Shown: positions 44,816-54,122, numbered from the stretch's first letter. The stretch: 64,000 bases of DNA from an uncultured Oscillospiraceae bacterium (GCA_934526065.1 CAKSZX010000007.1:54189-118188), one strand, 5' to 3'. The notes: a model not told the origin generated them from the sequence alone. Numbers and translations are program-made.

Positions 44816-45340
44816 AAAGAAAATTTATTATAGATATTGAAACAGATATTGAACGACAGCCGGCCTTGCCAAGCCGAACTTAACATAAATTTTCACACCC
44901 GGCAAGGTGCCGGGACCTTTTAATTTAAAGTGTTTTCACATTGCGTACATATTTTCTTAATTTGAAAAATTCCGATATTAACTTTTTAAAACTGCTGTTT
45001 TGTTAAGTCCACTTTTTTTAAAGGATATATTCACATAAATAAAAATATATATTTACACGGAAATTCTTTATAAAACAAAATAACAAACCGATAAAATTAT
45101 CTTGATTATTAAAAAATAAAATAAAAATCACTTTGTAATTAAAAACAGTAAATTTAGCATTATGCTTAAAAATATGAGGGTTAATTTATTTAATTTGCTA
45201 TAAACCTTGGGAAAATTCCCCGGTAAAATTTAATAAATAAGGAAAATACCCCTGTGATAAATTTGACAAACCTTTTATAATCCTTTAATATAGTCAGCGA
45301 CAGACGGACATCTTCTGCCTTTGTTTCAGCTTACAGGGAG
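44816..45340. other. AT-rich intergenic stretch before the aminotransferase
   Basis: No gene or repeat-family element seen. CCCGGCA / TGCCGGG at about 44900-44915 is a small hairpin. The end holds the promoter of the next gene: TTGACA (about 45264), a 17-base spacer and TAATAT. Confidence 0.55.
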
Positions 45341-45348
45341 GAAATTTT

Positions 45349-46590
45349 ATGATAAACTTTACTAAGAAGAATATAGACCACAGCCCCATTCGGGACAGTG
45401 TTTTTTCGGTTGCCGCCAAGGCCGCCCGGGCAATAAAAATTTACGGCAAGGACAATGTTGTAAATGCCACAATCGGCACGCTGTACAATGAGGAGGGCGA
45501 ACTTGTTGCCCTTAAAACGGTTTTTGATACATACAACAATATTCCGGCGGTGGAAAAGGCAAAATATGCCCAAAGTTTTAACGGCAACGACAATTTCCGC
45601 AAGGCAGTTTATAATTGGGTTTGCGGCGACAAGGTGAAACTGCGGCATGATGTTATCGCAACACCCGGTGGTTCCGGCGCAGTGTCTTTGGCAATAGCCG
45701 ATATTCTCGATGAGGGGGAAACCCTTGTTTTACCGGATATTGCCTGGGGTTCTTACAAACTTATGGCCTCAATGAACAACGAAAACTGCCGGTTTTATTC
45801 AATGTTCAACGGAGATAAATTTAATCTTGAAAGCTTTGTTTCAACCTGCCGGCAGGTTATGGAAAAGCAAGGCAAGGTTTTGGCAATCATAAATGACCCC
45901 TGCCACAACCCCACAGGTTATTCAATGACTGAGGAAGAATGGAAAAAACTTATTGCCGCAATTAACGAATTGAGCAAAAAGGGCCCCTTTGTTCTCCTTG
46001 ACGATATTGCATATATAGATTACTCCTACAATTTAGACACCTGCCGAAATTATATGAGGAATTTTAATGATATTGGGGAAGATGTGATGATTATAGTTGC
46101 ATTTTCTTCCTCAAAAACACTTACTTCTTACGGCCTCCGCTGCGGTGCCGCAGTTGTGCTGGCGAAATGTGAAGAAGCGGTAAATGAGTTTATCTCTCTC
46201 TCGGAAAAAAGCGCAAGGGCTCTTTGGTCAAACATACCAAATGCCGCAATGGAAAATTTCGTTTTGGTTACAGGGGAAAAGCAGGGCGAATTTATGGCCG
46301 AAAAACAGGAGTATGTGGAGCTTTTAAAGAAAAGAAGCCGGGCATTTGTCAGTGAGGCTTTGGCCTGCGGCCTTGATTGTTACCCCTATAAAGAGGGCTT
46401 TTTTGTAACGGTAAAAGTTGAAAACAAGGACATTTTGGCAAAATACCACCAAGAACTTATGAAAAACAATATTTTTGCCGTTGTAGTAAACAAGGGTATC
46501 CGTGTTGCGGTTTGCTCACTGCCGGTTAAACAGTGCAAGGGTCTTGCCCCGAAAATGAAAGAAATTTTGGACAGGGTTTCCCGCAAGTAA
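45349..46590 (+). CDS. Class I/II PLP-dependent aminotransferase (aspartate/aromatic type)
   Basis: 413 residues. Fold type I aminotransferase: NATIGTLY, GGSGAVSLAI (cofactor phosphate side), NDPCHNPTGYSM, DDIAYIDY, and the PLP lysine in SSSKTLTSYGLRCG. AGGGAGG is 9 bases before the ATG. It is followed 24 bases later by the HprK-like gene, so the two form an operon. The actual amino-acid substrate is unknown. Confidence 0.9.
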   Translation: MINFTKKNIDHSPIRDSVFSVAAKAARAIKIYGKDNVVNATIGTLYNEEGELVALKTVFDTYNNIPAVEKAKYAQSFNGNDNFRKAVYNWVCGDKVKLRHDVIATPGGSGAVSLAIADILDEGETLVLPDIAWGSYKLMASMNNENCRFYSMFNGDKFNLESFVSTCRQVMEKQGKVLAIINDPCHNPTGYSMTEEEWKKLIAAINELSKKGPFVLLDDIAYIDYSYNLDTCRNYMRNFNDIGEDVMIIVAFSSSKTLTSYGLRCGAAVVLAKCEEAVNEFISLSEKSARALWSNIPNAAMENFVLVTGEKQGEFMAEKQEYVELLKKRSRAFVSEALACGLDCYPYKEGFFVTVKVENKDILAKYHQELMKNNIFAVVVNKGIRVAVCSLPVKQCKGLAPKMKEILDRVSRK

Positions 46591-46614
46591 TTTAAAAATC
46601 ACAGAGGTAAAACA

Positions 46615-48339
46615 ATGAGTTATAAATTTAAGATGGTTACAAGAAACGCCATTATAAATTTTTCCGAGGAATATTGCCGTTCGTCAATCGAATTGATTAA
46701 CAGCGTGGGCTTTTCAAAGGTCACAGCCGCATTTGTTCGGCACAAAAAGAAACTTGACGACATCACCTACCGCTATCTTACACAGGCGGCGGCAAGGGAA
46801 ATTAACATCACAGCGGATCTTAAAAAAATATCAAGGCTGCTGCTTATTATGGACAGCGACGAACTTTGCGCCGCCTACCCGGAGTTAAAGGGTTACTTTA
46901 AAAGCAAGCGCACATTTTTAAATATAATAGAGGAATATTATCTGTTTTGGCGCAGATATGAAAGATATGCGGTAATTTATGCGGATAAGGAACGGCAGGG
47001 CTTGCAAAGCGTGCAGTTTACAAGTGCCATAATGGAATTTGAAAACCTTGTTCTCACCACTTACAGAAGAATACAAGAGGCAGGTATGCGCCACGAAAAC
47101 CGTGTTTACCGCCAAATTTCCGCAGGTGTAAACGCAGGCCTTATTGCCGCAAGGGGAGTTACCGCCTTGCCGAAAGAATATCGCAACTTGGACAATGTGC
47201 CTGTTATCCAGCAGACGGTTATAAATCCGCCTTTTATCACATACACCAAGCGCAACACCCGTGACGGGGTGTTCCCGGAAGTGGACTACAACCCTATTGA
47301 CGAATACCGCTTTGACGAGGACGCATGGTTTTGCTACCCGGCAAAGGTAGGTGACTCTTTGGCATTTGTCTACTTTAATTCCAAGTATATGAGCCAGGGC
47401 ATCACCCTTTCAAACTTGTTTGAAATGGCCGCCGAGGACGAATACCGCAACAGAAAGCCGGATTTAATCTATGTTTACGGATATGAGGACGGGGAGAGAA
47501 ACCAGTGTTTCTATCACGATAAAAAGAATGATATGATGATTGGCCTTGTTTCTGCCGCCGACGAATTCGACTACTTCGGATATATGAAAAAGATGATGCT
47601 TACATTGCACAATGTGCGCAAAATCAATATGGGTCAGGTGCCTATTCACGGTGCAATGATGAGAATTACCCTGCGCAGCGGTGCGGTTAAAAATATAATC
47701 GTAATGGGGGACTCCGGCGCAGGTAAAAGCGAAACCGTTGAACAGCTTAAAGCCGTAGGCAGTGAAGAAATTATTGACTTAAAAACCATTTACGACGATA
47801 TGGGCTTTTTGTTTATTGAGGACGGCAAGGTTAAATCCTCCGGCACAGAGGTAGGTGCTTTTGTCCGCTTGGACGACCTTGATACGGGGTACGGTTACAA
47901 AGAAATTGACAGATCGGTATTTATGAACCCGGATAAGAAAAACGCAAGAATAGTAATTCCGATAACCGACTACACCGAGGTAATCGCCCACCACCACATT
48001 GACTATTTCCTCTATGCAAATAACTATGAGGAGGGCAAAGAAAGCTCCCTTGAATTTATGGACAATATGGAAGAAATTTTGTCGGTGTTCAGAGCCGGCC
48101 GCCGTATGGCGAAGGGCACAACCACCGAAATGGGTTTGGTAGAAAGCTTTTTTGCAAATCCTTTCGGCCCGGTACAGAGAAAAGAACAAACCGACCGGCT
48201 TATTGTGGAATATTTTGACAAGATGCAAAAACAGGGCATAAAAATAGGTCAGCTTCATACCTGTTTGGGAATTAAAGGCATGGAACATGATGGCCCACGC
48301 AAAGCCGCCGGTGAACTCTTGGCAGAAATCACAAAATAG
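46615..48339 (+). CDS. Large P-loop protein with an HPr-kinase/PEPCK-like nucleotide site
   Basis: 574 residues. The motif GDSGAGKSET (about 365-374) closely resembles the Walker A of HPr kinase (GDSGxGKSET) and is related to that of ATP-dependent PEP carboxykinase. The N-terminal 340 residues are of unknown fold, with many aromatic and charged residues. DDMGFLF and ARIVIPITDY follow the P-loop. It is far longer than HprK (about 310) and lacks obvious PEPCK metal motifs. Cotranscribed with an aminotransferase. I would call it an uncharacterised HprK/PEPCK-superfamily kinase. Confidence 0.7.
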   Translation: MSYKFKMVTRNAIINFSEEYCRSSIELINSVGFSKVTAAFVRHKKKLDDITYRYLTQAAAREINITADLKKISRLLLIMDSDELCAAYPELKGYFKSKRTFLNIIEEYYLFWRRYERYAVIYADKERQGLQSVQFTSAIMEFENLVLTTYRRIQEAGMRHENRVYRQISAGVNAGLIAARGVTALPKEYRNLDNVPVIQQTVINPPFITYTKRNTRDGVFPEVDYNPIDEYRFDEDAWFCYPAKVGDSLAFVYFNSKYMSQGITLSNLFEMAAEDEYRNRKPDLIYVYGYEDGERNQCFYHDKKNDMMIGLVSAADEFDYFGYMKKMMLTLHNVRKINMGQVPIHGAMMRITLRSGAVKNIIVMGDSGAGKSETVEQLKAVGSEEIIDLKTIYDDMGFLFIEDGKVKSSGTEVGAFVRLDDLDTGYGYKEIDRSVFMNPDKKNARIVIPITDYTEVIAHHHIDYFLYANNYEEGKESSLEFMDNMEEILSVFRAGRRMAKGTTTEMGLVESFFANPFGPVQRKEQTDRLIVEYFDKMQKQGIKIGQLHTCLGIKGMEHDGPRKAAGELLAEITK

Positions 48340-48448
48340 TTTATGTTATTCTTTTAATTTGCCGTAATTTGAAATTGCCAAAATTATTATAAGGGTGATA
48401 TAACGGCAAGTTTCGTGCAAAATAAAATACTGTAAATTTTACAAGGCC

Positions 48449-48478
48449 GCACCTTATAAAAGGTGCGGTTTTCTTTTG
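48449..48478 (+). terminator. Terminator of the aminotransferase/HprK-like operon
   Basis: CCGCACCTT / AAGGTGCGG hairpin followed by TTTTCTTTT. Confidence 0.85.
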
Positions 48479-48564
48479 TTTAAAAGAACGAATTTGTGAT
48501 TAAATAAAAATTGAGGACTTTTGGGTGTGTTTATTTGTAACCGGAATTCAATACAAGCAATCTG

Positions 48565-49965
48565 CAAAACAACCCCTCAGACGGCTAACGCCGCCAGCTC
48601 CCCTTGCATGTTATGCCCTATGGGTACAGTGGAGCCAAGATGTTGCTAACCTTTGGAAATGTTGTTTTGTATTCGACATTTATTTACAAATTATATTGTT
48701 TAAAATGCTTTTCCGCTATAAAATAACAAGCCGAACAGGAAGTAAAACTTGCCCTCCTTGTGTAAGGGAGGGTGGTGTGAGCGTTTAGCGAACACCGGGA
48801 GGGTTGATTAAAAATCTATAAACTTATAATTTTCAATAAAACAGGCTCTCTTTGGTACACTCGTTTGGTTGCAAATCAGCATTTTTAACCGAACGAATAG
48901 CAAGGCTCTCTTTTGTAAAGAGAGCTGTCAGCGGTAGCTGACTGAGAGATTGAAAATATTTTGTTTACATATGATATTTGGTTGTAAGTTCGCTTGCTAA
49001 TTAGGTTGTCTTACCAAGGTCAATCCCTCCGATTTTTCTTACGAAAAATCACCTCCCTTTGCACAAGGGAGGCTGCGTTGCAGATTTTTTGATATGTTTA
49101 TCTGTTTCCGAAATTTGATGTAAACAGGTTGTTTATGTGCAAACCTGCGGTTTGCATAGGCGTTCAATGAACGCCCCTACGATTTAACTTTGTAATTACT
49201 GTTTATGACCGGCAAGGCACTTAATTTTTTTGAAATATTATTCTGCAACCAACAGCGGTAAATCACAAATAGCCCGTAGGGGCGACCATTGGTCGCCTCA
49301 TTTCAAACTATTTAAACTGTTTTTCCTCTATAAACCAACAACCCAAACAAACCATAAAATAGGCTCTCTTTGGTATGCTTGTTCAGTTGCAAATCGGCAT
49401 TTTAAACCGAACGAGTAGCAAGGCTCTCTTTGGTAAAGAGAGCTGTCAGCGTAGCTGACTGAGAGATTGGGAACATTTTGTTTACATATGATATTTGGTT
49501 GTAAGTTCGCTTGCAAATTAGATTATCTTATCAAGGTCAATCCCTCATCAAAGTCAATCCCTCCGGTTTTCTTGCGAAAACCACCTCCCTTTACCAAAGG
49601 GCGGCAAGGCTGCGGATTTTTTGGGCTGTTATTTGTAGCCGAAATTTGATGTAAACAGGTTGTCAATGTGCAAACCTACGGTTTGCATAGGCGTTCAATG
49701 AACGCCCCTACGATTTAACTTTATAATTACTGTTTATAACCGGCAAGGCACTTAATTTTTTTGAAATATTATTCTGCAACCGACAGCGGTAAATTATAAA
49801 TAACCCGTAGGGGCGACCATTGGTCGCCTCTTTTCAAATTATTTAAACTGTTTTTCCCTTATAAAACAACAACCCAAACAAACCGCAAAACCGGCTCTAT
49901 TTGGTATGCTTGTTCAGTTATAAATCAACATTTTAAACCGAGCGAGTAGCAAGGCTCTCCGGCGG
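48565..49965 (-). repeat. Repeat block R7 (reverse polarity)
   Basis: Elements: RE 48569 (with nested loop insertion), RD 48749, RA 48902, RF 49020, RC 49138, RB 49274, RA 49420, RF 49553, RC 49668, RB 49807, and a truncated RA arm near 49950. Orientations are the mirror image of R2. It lies between the convergent HprK-like and PotD-like genes. Confidence 0.9.
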
Positions 49966-50039
49966 TACGGCTTACTTTTAATGCCGTTTAATCGTATTCG
50001 ATAAGGTATAAACAGGTTTTCTGTCAGCAAGGGAAAATA

Positions 50040-50071
50040 AAAAATCCCAAGGGAGTTGCTTGGGATTTTCG
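50040..50071. terminator. Terminator of the PotD-like gene (minus strand)
   Basis: AAAATCCCAAG / CTTGGGATTTT perfect stem. Confidence 0.85.
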
Positions 50072-50146
50072 ATGTCATTCGTCAAAATTTATATTTACTT
50101 ACATCAAAATTTATATTTACCAATAAATCGGTAAACAGCAGGCAAA

Positions 50147-51235
50147 TTAACCTCTTGCTGTTTTAACTTCTGTCATTGCCTCGATGCCGTATGTTATGCC
50201 GTCGCCGTCAAATGTGTTGTACATATAAATTCTGCTTTTCAAATCATCTGTCAACACAACCAACGGGCTGTTTGCAAGGTTTTCCGGCAAATAGTCAGCA
50301 GCGGCTTTGTTAAAGCAAACATAAGGGAATTCCTCAATAAGTTTTGCGGAAATTTCAGGTCTGAGCAAGAAGTTCAAGAACAATTCGGCCTCTGTTTTGT
50401 GCTTTGTGCCCTTTAAAATTACGAAAGTATCCATTGAAAGAGAAACTTTTTCGTTGTTCAAAGCAAGCCGAATTTTATCATTTTCACCCATGGCCTGAAC
50501 AATGTTGCCGGAGTACATATAAGCAATGGCGGCTTCGTTTCTTATCATGGAGTCACGAACATCTGCCGGCAAAGCGTATGCCTTAACATTTGAGTTAAGA
50601 TTTAAAAGCCATTCTTTGGCCTGCTGAATTTGGTCATAGTCCTGTGATGTGCCGTCAAATCCGCATGCCATAAGACCCTGGCTGATATTGCCCTGGGTGT
50701 CGTCGGACATAAGAATTTCGCCCTTCAATTTGTCGTTTGTCAAATCGGAATAGCTGTCGGCTTTAACCCCCAAAGAAGAAAGTCTGTCGGTGTTTGCAAC
50801 CCAGCAGGCAACTGTGCCCATGTAAGGAACGGTGTATTTTTCATCCGGGTCAAATTCCATTTTTCTGAAATCCGGGTCGATATTTTCGATATTAGGCACA
50901 TTGTTCCAGTCAATTTCTTCAACAAGGCCGTTTTCAACCATTGCCTGAATGTAAAAGTTTGACGGTACGGCTATATCGTACATACCGTTGTTGCCGGCCA
51001 TAAGTTTTGCAAGCATTTCGTCGTTTGACTCAAATGTTGTTTCAACAACTTTTATGCCGTATTCCTGTTCAAACAGATCCAAAACTTCCTGGCTCATATA
51101 TTCCGACCAGTTGTAAAGGTAAAGCTGTTTTGCGTAGCCGTCGGCTGTTTTTTCTTCCTCTTTGCCCCCGGAGCAAGCTGTAAATGCACACAATGCAAGA
51201 GCAAAGCATAGGATAAGTGAAACTATTTTTTTCAT
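50147..51235 (-). CDS. PotD-like extracellular solute-binding lipoprotein
   Basis: 362 residues. A lipoprotein signal with the lipobox FTAC (Cys at about 22). The mature part matches spermidine/putrescine-type binding proteins: LYLYNWSEYMSQEVLDLFEQ, SNDEMLAKLMAG, YDIAVPSNFYI, and a central VPYMGTVACWV. No PotABC genes are nearby. It follows the amidohydrolase by 36 bases and shares its leader RNA, so the binding protein and hydrolase probably handle a common amine or amide. I start at 51235 (MKKIVSL), preceded by GAAAGAGGAAAAA. Confidence 0.88.
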   Translation of the reverse strand: MKKIVSLILCFALALCAFTACSGGKEEEKTADGYAKQLYLYNWSEYMSQEVLDLFEQEYGIKVVETTFESNDEMLAKLMAGNNGMYDIAVPSNFYIQAMVENGLVEEIDWNNVPNIENIDPDFRKMEFDPDEKYTVPYMGTVACWVANTDRLSSLGVKADSYSDLTNDKLKGEILMSDDTQGNISQGLMACGFDGTSQDYDQIQQAKEWLLNLNSNVKAYALPADVRDSMIRNEAAIAYMYSGNIVQAMGENDKIRLALNNEKVSLSMDTFVILKGTKHKTEAELFLNFLLRPEISAKLIEEFPYVCFNKAAADYLPENLANSPLVVLTDDLKSRIYMYNTFDGDGITYGIEAMTEVKTARG

Positions 51236-51271
51236 TTTTTCCTCTTTCCGTGTGTCTGTCCACACCGCAGT

Positions 51272-52915
51272 TTATATTTTCTTAAACACGCATTGGCCGC
51301 CGACATAGGTTTCGGCAACTTCACAGGTGTATAATTCGTCTTTCGGTATTTCAAAAGGATTTTTTGTCAAAATCGCAAAATCTGCGTCTTTGCCTTTTTC
51401 AAGGCTGCCCTTGCGGTTTTCAAGTCGCATTTGATATGCGCCCCCAAGGGTCATTGCCTGCAAAGCGTCCTCAACAGAAATACACTCTTTTTCCCCAAGA
51501 GGGGGATACTCTGTAACTCCCGGCTCGGTTCTGTTTACCATAAGGTGTAAGGCGTCCATTGAACGGGGAGGGAATGTAACAGGGAAATCCGATGCCCGGC
51601 TTATTTTAACACCGGCGTCAAGAAGGGTTTTCATAGGGTATTCGGCCTTTGCTCTGGCTTCGCCGAGAAAAGGTTTTTCCAATTCATTATAGTAAATGGG
51701 GCTGTAATAGTGCCAATAGGGGTTTGTACAGGCGATTATGTTATTTTCCGCCATTTTTTCCGCCTGCTGTTTATCTGCGATTTGCAGATGAACAAGGCAG
51801 TTGCGGAAATTTGTTTTGCCCTTTAATTTGGCCGTTTCTCTTTGGGCGTACTCAATGGCGGAGATTGACATATCCGTTGCCCGGTCGCCTATTGTGTGAA
51901 TATGTGTGTCCAGCCCGGACACTTCCGCTTTTAAAATTGCGTTTTTCATAAAATCAAGGCTGTACATAGGCCGGCCGCAGTTGCCCGGGCTGTCGCTGTA
52001 ATCATCACGCAGGTATGCGGTGTGGCACTCGATAACCCCGTCAACAAAGAGTTTTAAATTTGTAAGGGAGACATTTTGGCATTTTTCAAGGCTTTTTTTG
52101 ATATTTAGCATATCTTCAAGACAAGAATTAAAATCGTCGCCGCCCTCTACGGAATAGCCCAAAGTAACTGTCATAAGCAGTTTGCCCCGGTCGTCAAGGT
52201 ACTTGTATCCTGCCGCCCTTTCGGCATAATCTCGCCTGCAATCGTACAAAGGCTCAAAAGCCATGGTAACGCCGTTTTCAAAGGCAATTTGCTGATACCG
52301 CTCAATGGCTTTTGCATAATCTTTGCGGCCAAGCTTTTCCAAAACTTTGGCGGAGAAATCCATTGCCGCCTCTTTAAGCCAGCCGGTTGCTTTCCCATTT
52401 GGATAGCGGACTATTTCGCCGTTTGCCGGGTTGGGGGTTTCGTCGGTTATGCCGGCAAGCTCCAATGCTGTGGTATTAAGCCATCTTGAATGGTGGTCAG
52501 AGGCTATTATAACCACCGGGCGCTCTTTTTCAACCCGGTCAAGAAGCCGGGCGGTAGGGCCGGTGCTGTCGAAAATGCCGTTGTCATAGCCGGAGCCCCA
52601 TATAACTTTTTCCTCCCGGTGGGTTTTGATAAAATCACGGATTTTATCTTGGTATTCCTCTACGCTGTGCAGGTTGTTAAGGGTTACGCCAAAGACGGTT
52701 TCCGAAGTACAGGTGATGTGTGCATGGCCTTCTGCAATGCCCGGCATTATAAAGCCCTGTTTTTTGATAATCGGGGCGGCAGGCAAAATATTTTTTGCCC
52801 CTTGCAAATCACCTACATATAAAATTTTTCCATTTTGCAGAGCCATGGCCTCGGCAAATTTCATATCTTTGTTTGCCGTGTAGATACAGCCCTGAACAAT
52901 GTATTCCTTTTCCAA
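51272..52915 (-). CDS. YtcJ-like metal-dependent amidohydrolase
   Basis: 547 residues, the usual length for this amidohydrolase_3 group. Metal ligands are visible as EGHAHITC (HxH, about 59-66), HIHTIGDRA (about 330) and the late ASDFP aspartate. The C-terminal GSLEKGKDADFAIL strand closes the composite domain. Substrate unknown. The ATG follows AATTGGAAAAGG. A structured leader with a terminator hairpin precedes the gene, indicating attenuation control shared with the PotD-like gene. Confidence 0.87.
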   Translation of the reverse strand: MEKEYIVQGCIYTANKDMKFAEAMALQNGKILYVGDLQGAKNILPAAPIIKKQGFIMPGIAEGHAHITCTSETVFGVTLNNLHSVEEYQDKIRDFIKTHREEKVIWGSGYDNGIFDSTGPTARLLDRVEKERPVVIIASDHHSRWLNTTALELAGITDETPNPANGEIVRYPNGKATGWLKEAAMDFSAKVLEKLGRKDYAKAIERYQQIAFENGVTMAFEPLYDCRRDYAERAAGYKYLDDRGKLLMTVTLGYSVEGGDDFNSCLEDMLNIKKSLEKCQNVSLTNLKLFVDGVIECHTAYLRDDYSDSPGNCGRPMYSLDFMKNAILKAEVSGLDTHIHTIGDRATDMSISAIEYAQRETAKLKGKTNFRNCLVHLQIADKQQAEKMAENNIIACTNPYWHYYSPIYYNELEKPFLGEARAKAEYPMKTLLDAGVKISRASDFPVTFPPRSMDALHLMVNRTEPGVTEYPPLGEKECISVEDALQAMTLGGAYQMRLENRKGSLEKGKDADFAILTKNPFEIPKDELYTCEVAETYVGGQCVFKKI

Positions 52916-52937
52916 TTAAAATCCCCCCAAAGGCAAC

Positions 52938-53191
52938 AAAAAAGCAAGCAGGCGTTTAAACACTGCTTGCAAAAAATCAACTTGAATTAAATCTACCAAG
53001 CCGCCTGACACCAATCATATTATTGACCGTTTTACAAGTTATTGTGTTTCCTAAACACCGGTTTATAGTAACCAACTTACAAAATTTGAGCTTTTAACTC
53101 AATCAATAACGCAGTTTTTACACTGCAATCGGCATTTGACCCGGCTGTCCGTATGGCCATAACCCACAAGGGTGGTCGATTTATTTTTAAC
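52938..53191 (-). promoter_or_regulatory. Structured leader with intrinsic terminator (riboswitch-like, class unassigned)
   Basis: A minus-strand promoter (TTGACA at 53226-53221, 17 bases, TAATAT at 53203-53198) starts a leader of about 250 nt. It contains several short hairpins (for example CCAC/GTGG near 53170, GCAGT/ACTGC near 53120, TTGAG/CTCAA near 53090, GTGTTT/AAACAC near 53052). It ends in a strong terminator, GCAAGCAG / CTGCTTGC plus T6 (52970-52938), only 22 bases before the amidohydrolase ATG. It does not match the T-box, SAM, FMN, TPP, lysine, glycine or purine core motifs I know. Confidence 0.65.
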
Positions 53192-53373
53192 AAATTGATA
53201 TTATCATACAATATGAAATTTGTCAATATTTCTTAGAAAATTATTTGTTAAATTATTGAAAATTTATTAAATTTATGTTATAAATTGATTGTAAGCCTTA
53301 TAAAACTAAGGTTTAATATTTCTATAAACGGAGATTGCTGTTTGAAAAACAACACCTTGGAGATTGTGATGTA

Positions 53374-53406
53374 ACCGAGAGGTTATATTACATCAATGCC
53401 TCTCGG
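53374..53406 (+). other. Hairpin in the GNAT gene leader
   Basis: CCGAGAGG / CCTCTCGG perfect 8-bp stem with a 17-base AT-rich loop, about 40 bases before the ATG. It lacks a T-run, so an mRNA-stability or translational role is more likely than termination. Confidence 0.5.
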
Positions 53407-53445
53407 AAATTTTGGCTTTTATTACGAATTTTACGGGAGATTATT

Positions 53446-54066
53446 ATGAAAGATATAAATATACGCATTGAAAACACATCCGATTGGGAAAAAACCGAAA
53501 ACACCGTAAGGGAGAGTTTTTGGAACCTTTACCGCCCCGGCTGTACCGAGCATTATGTTTTGCACAAACTGAGAGAAAATCGGGATTTTATCCCACAGCT
53601 CAGTTTTGTTATGGAAAAAGACGGGGAGATTATAGGCCAAAATGTGTTTTTTAAAGCGAGTTTGCGCACCGATGAGGGAAAAGAAATTAGGGTTTTCACC
53701 ATGGGGCCTGTTTGCGTTCTGCCAAAATTCCAAAGACAGGGTTTGGGGGAATATTTGGTAAAGAAAACTCTTGAAACAGCAAGGGATTTCGGCGTAAATG
53801 CCGTATTTATTGAGGGAAATATCGAATTTTACCGCCACCGGGGGTTTGATTACGCCAAAAATTTCGGCATAAAATATGCCGGACTGCCGGAGGGTGAAGA
53901 TTCTTCCTTTTTTCTTTGCAGGGAGCTTATTCCGGGGTTTTTAAAAACCGCCAAAGGCACATATTTCACACCCCACCGGTATTTTGTAACCGACTGGGAG
54001 GCAGAGGAGTTTGACAAGACTTTTCCGCCGAAAGTGAAGAAAAAATTACCGGGACAAATTTTTTAA
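53446..54066 (+). CDS. GNAT-family N-acetyltransferase
   Basis: 206 residues. A GNAT core (about 5-140) with the acetyl-CoA loop motif Q/R-x-x-G-x-G/A seen as QRQGLGEYLV, preceded by GPVCVLPKF. The C-terminal extension of about 60 residues is typical of the YhbS-like group. The start at 53446 follows CGGGAG; the longer ORF would begin inside the leader hairpin. Acceptor unknown. Confidence 0.88.
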   Translation: MKDINIRIENTSDWEKTENTVRESFWNLYRPGCTEHYVLHKLRENRDFIPQLSFVMEKDGEIIGQNVFFKASLRTDEGKEIRVFTMGPVCVLPKFQRQGLGEYLVKKTLETARDFGVNAVFIEGNIEFYRHRGFDYAKNFGIKYAGLPEGEDSSFFLCRELIPGFLKTAKGTYFTPHRYFVTDWEAEEFDKTFPPKVKKKLPGQIF

Positions 54067-54085
54067 CAATTTATAATTTAACTTG

Positions 54086-54122
54086 GATATTGCCACCGCT
54101 ACGGTGGCAATATTTATTTTTA
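54086..54122 (+). terminator. Terminator of the GNAT gene
   Basis: ATTGCCACCG / CGGTGGCAAT stem with a CTA loop, then T-rich sequence. Confidence 0.85.
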
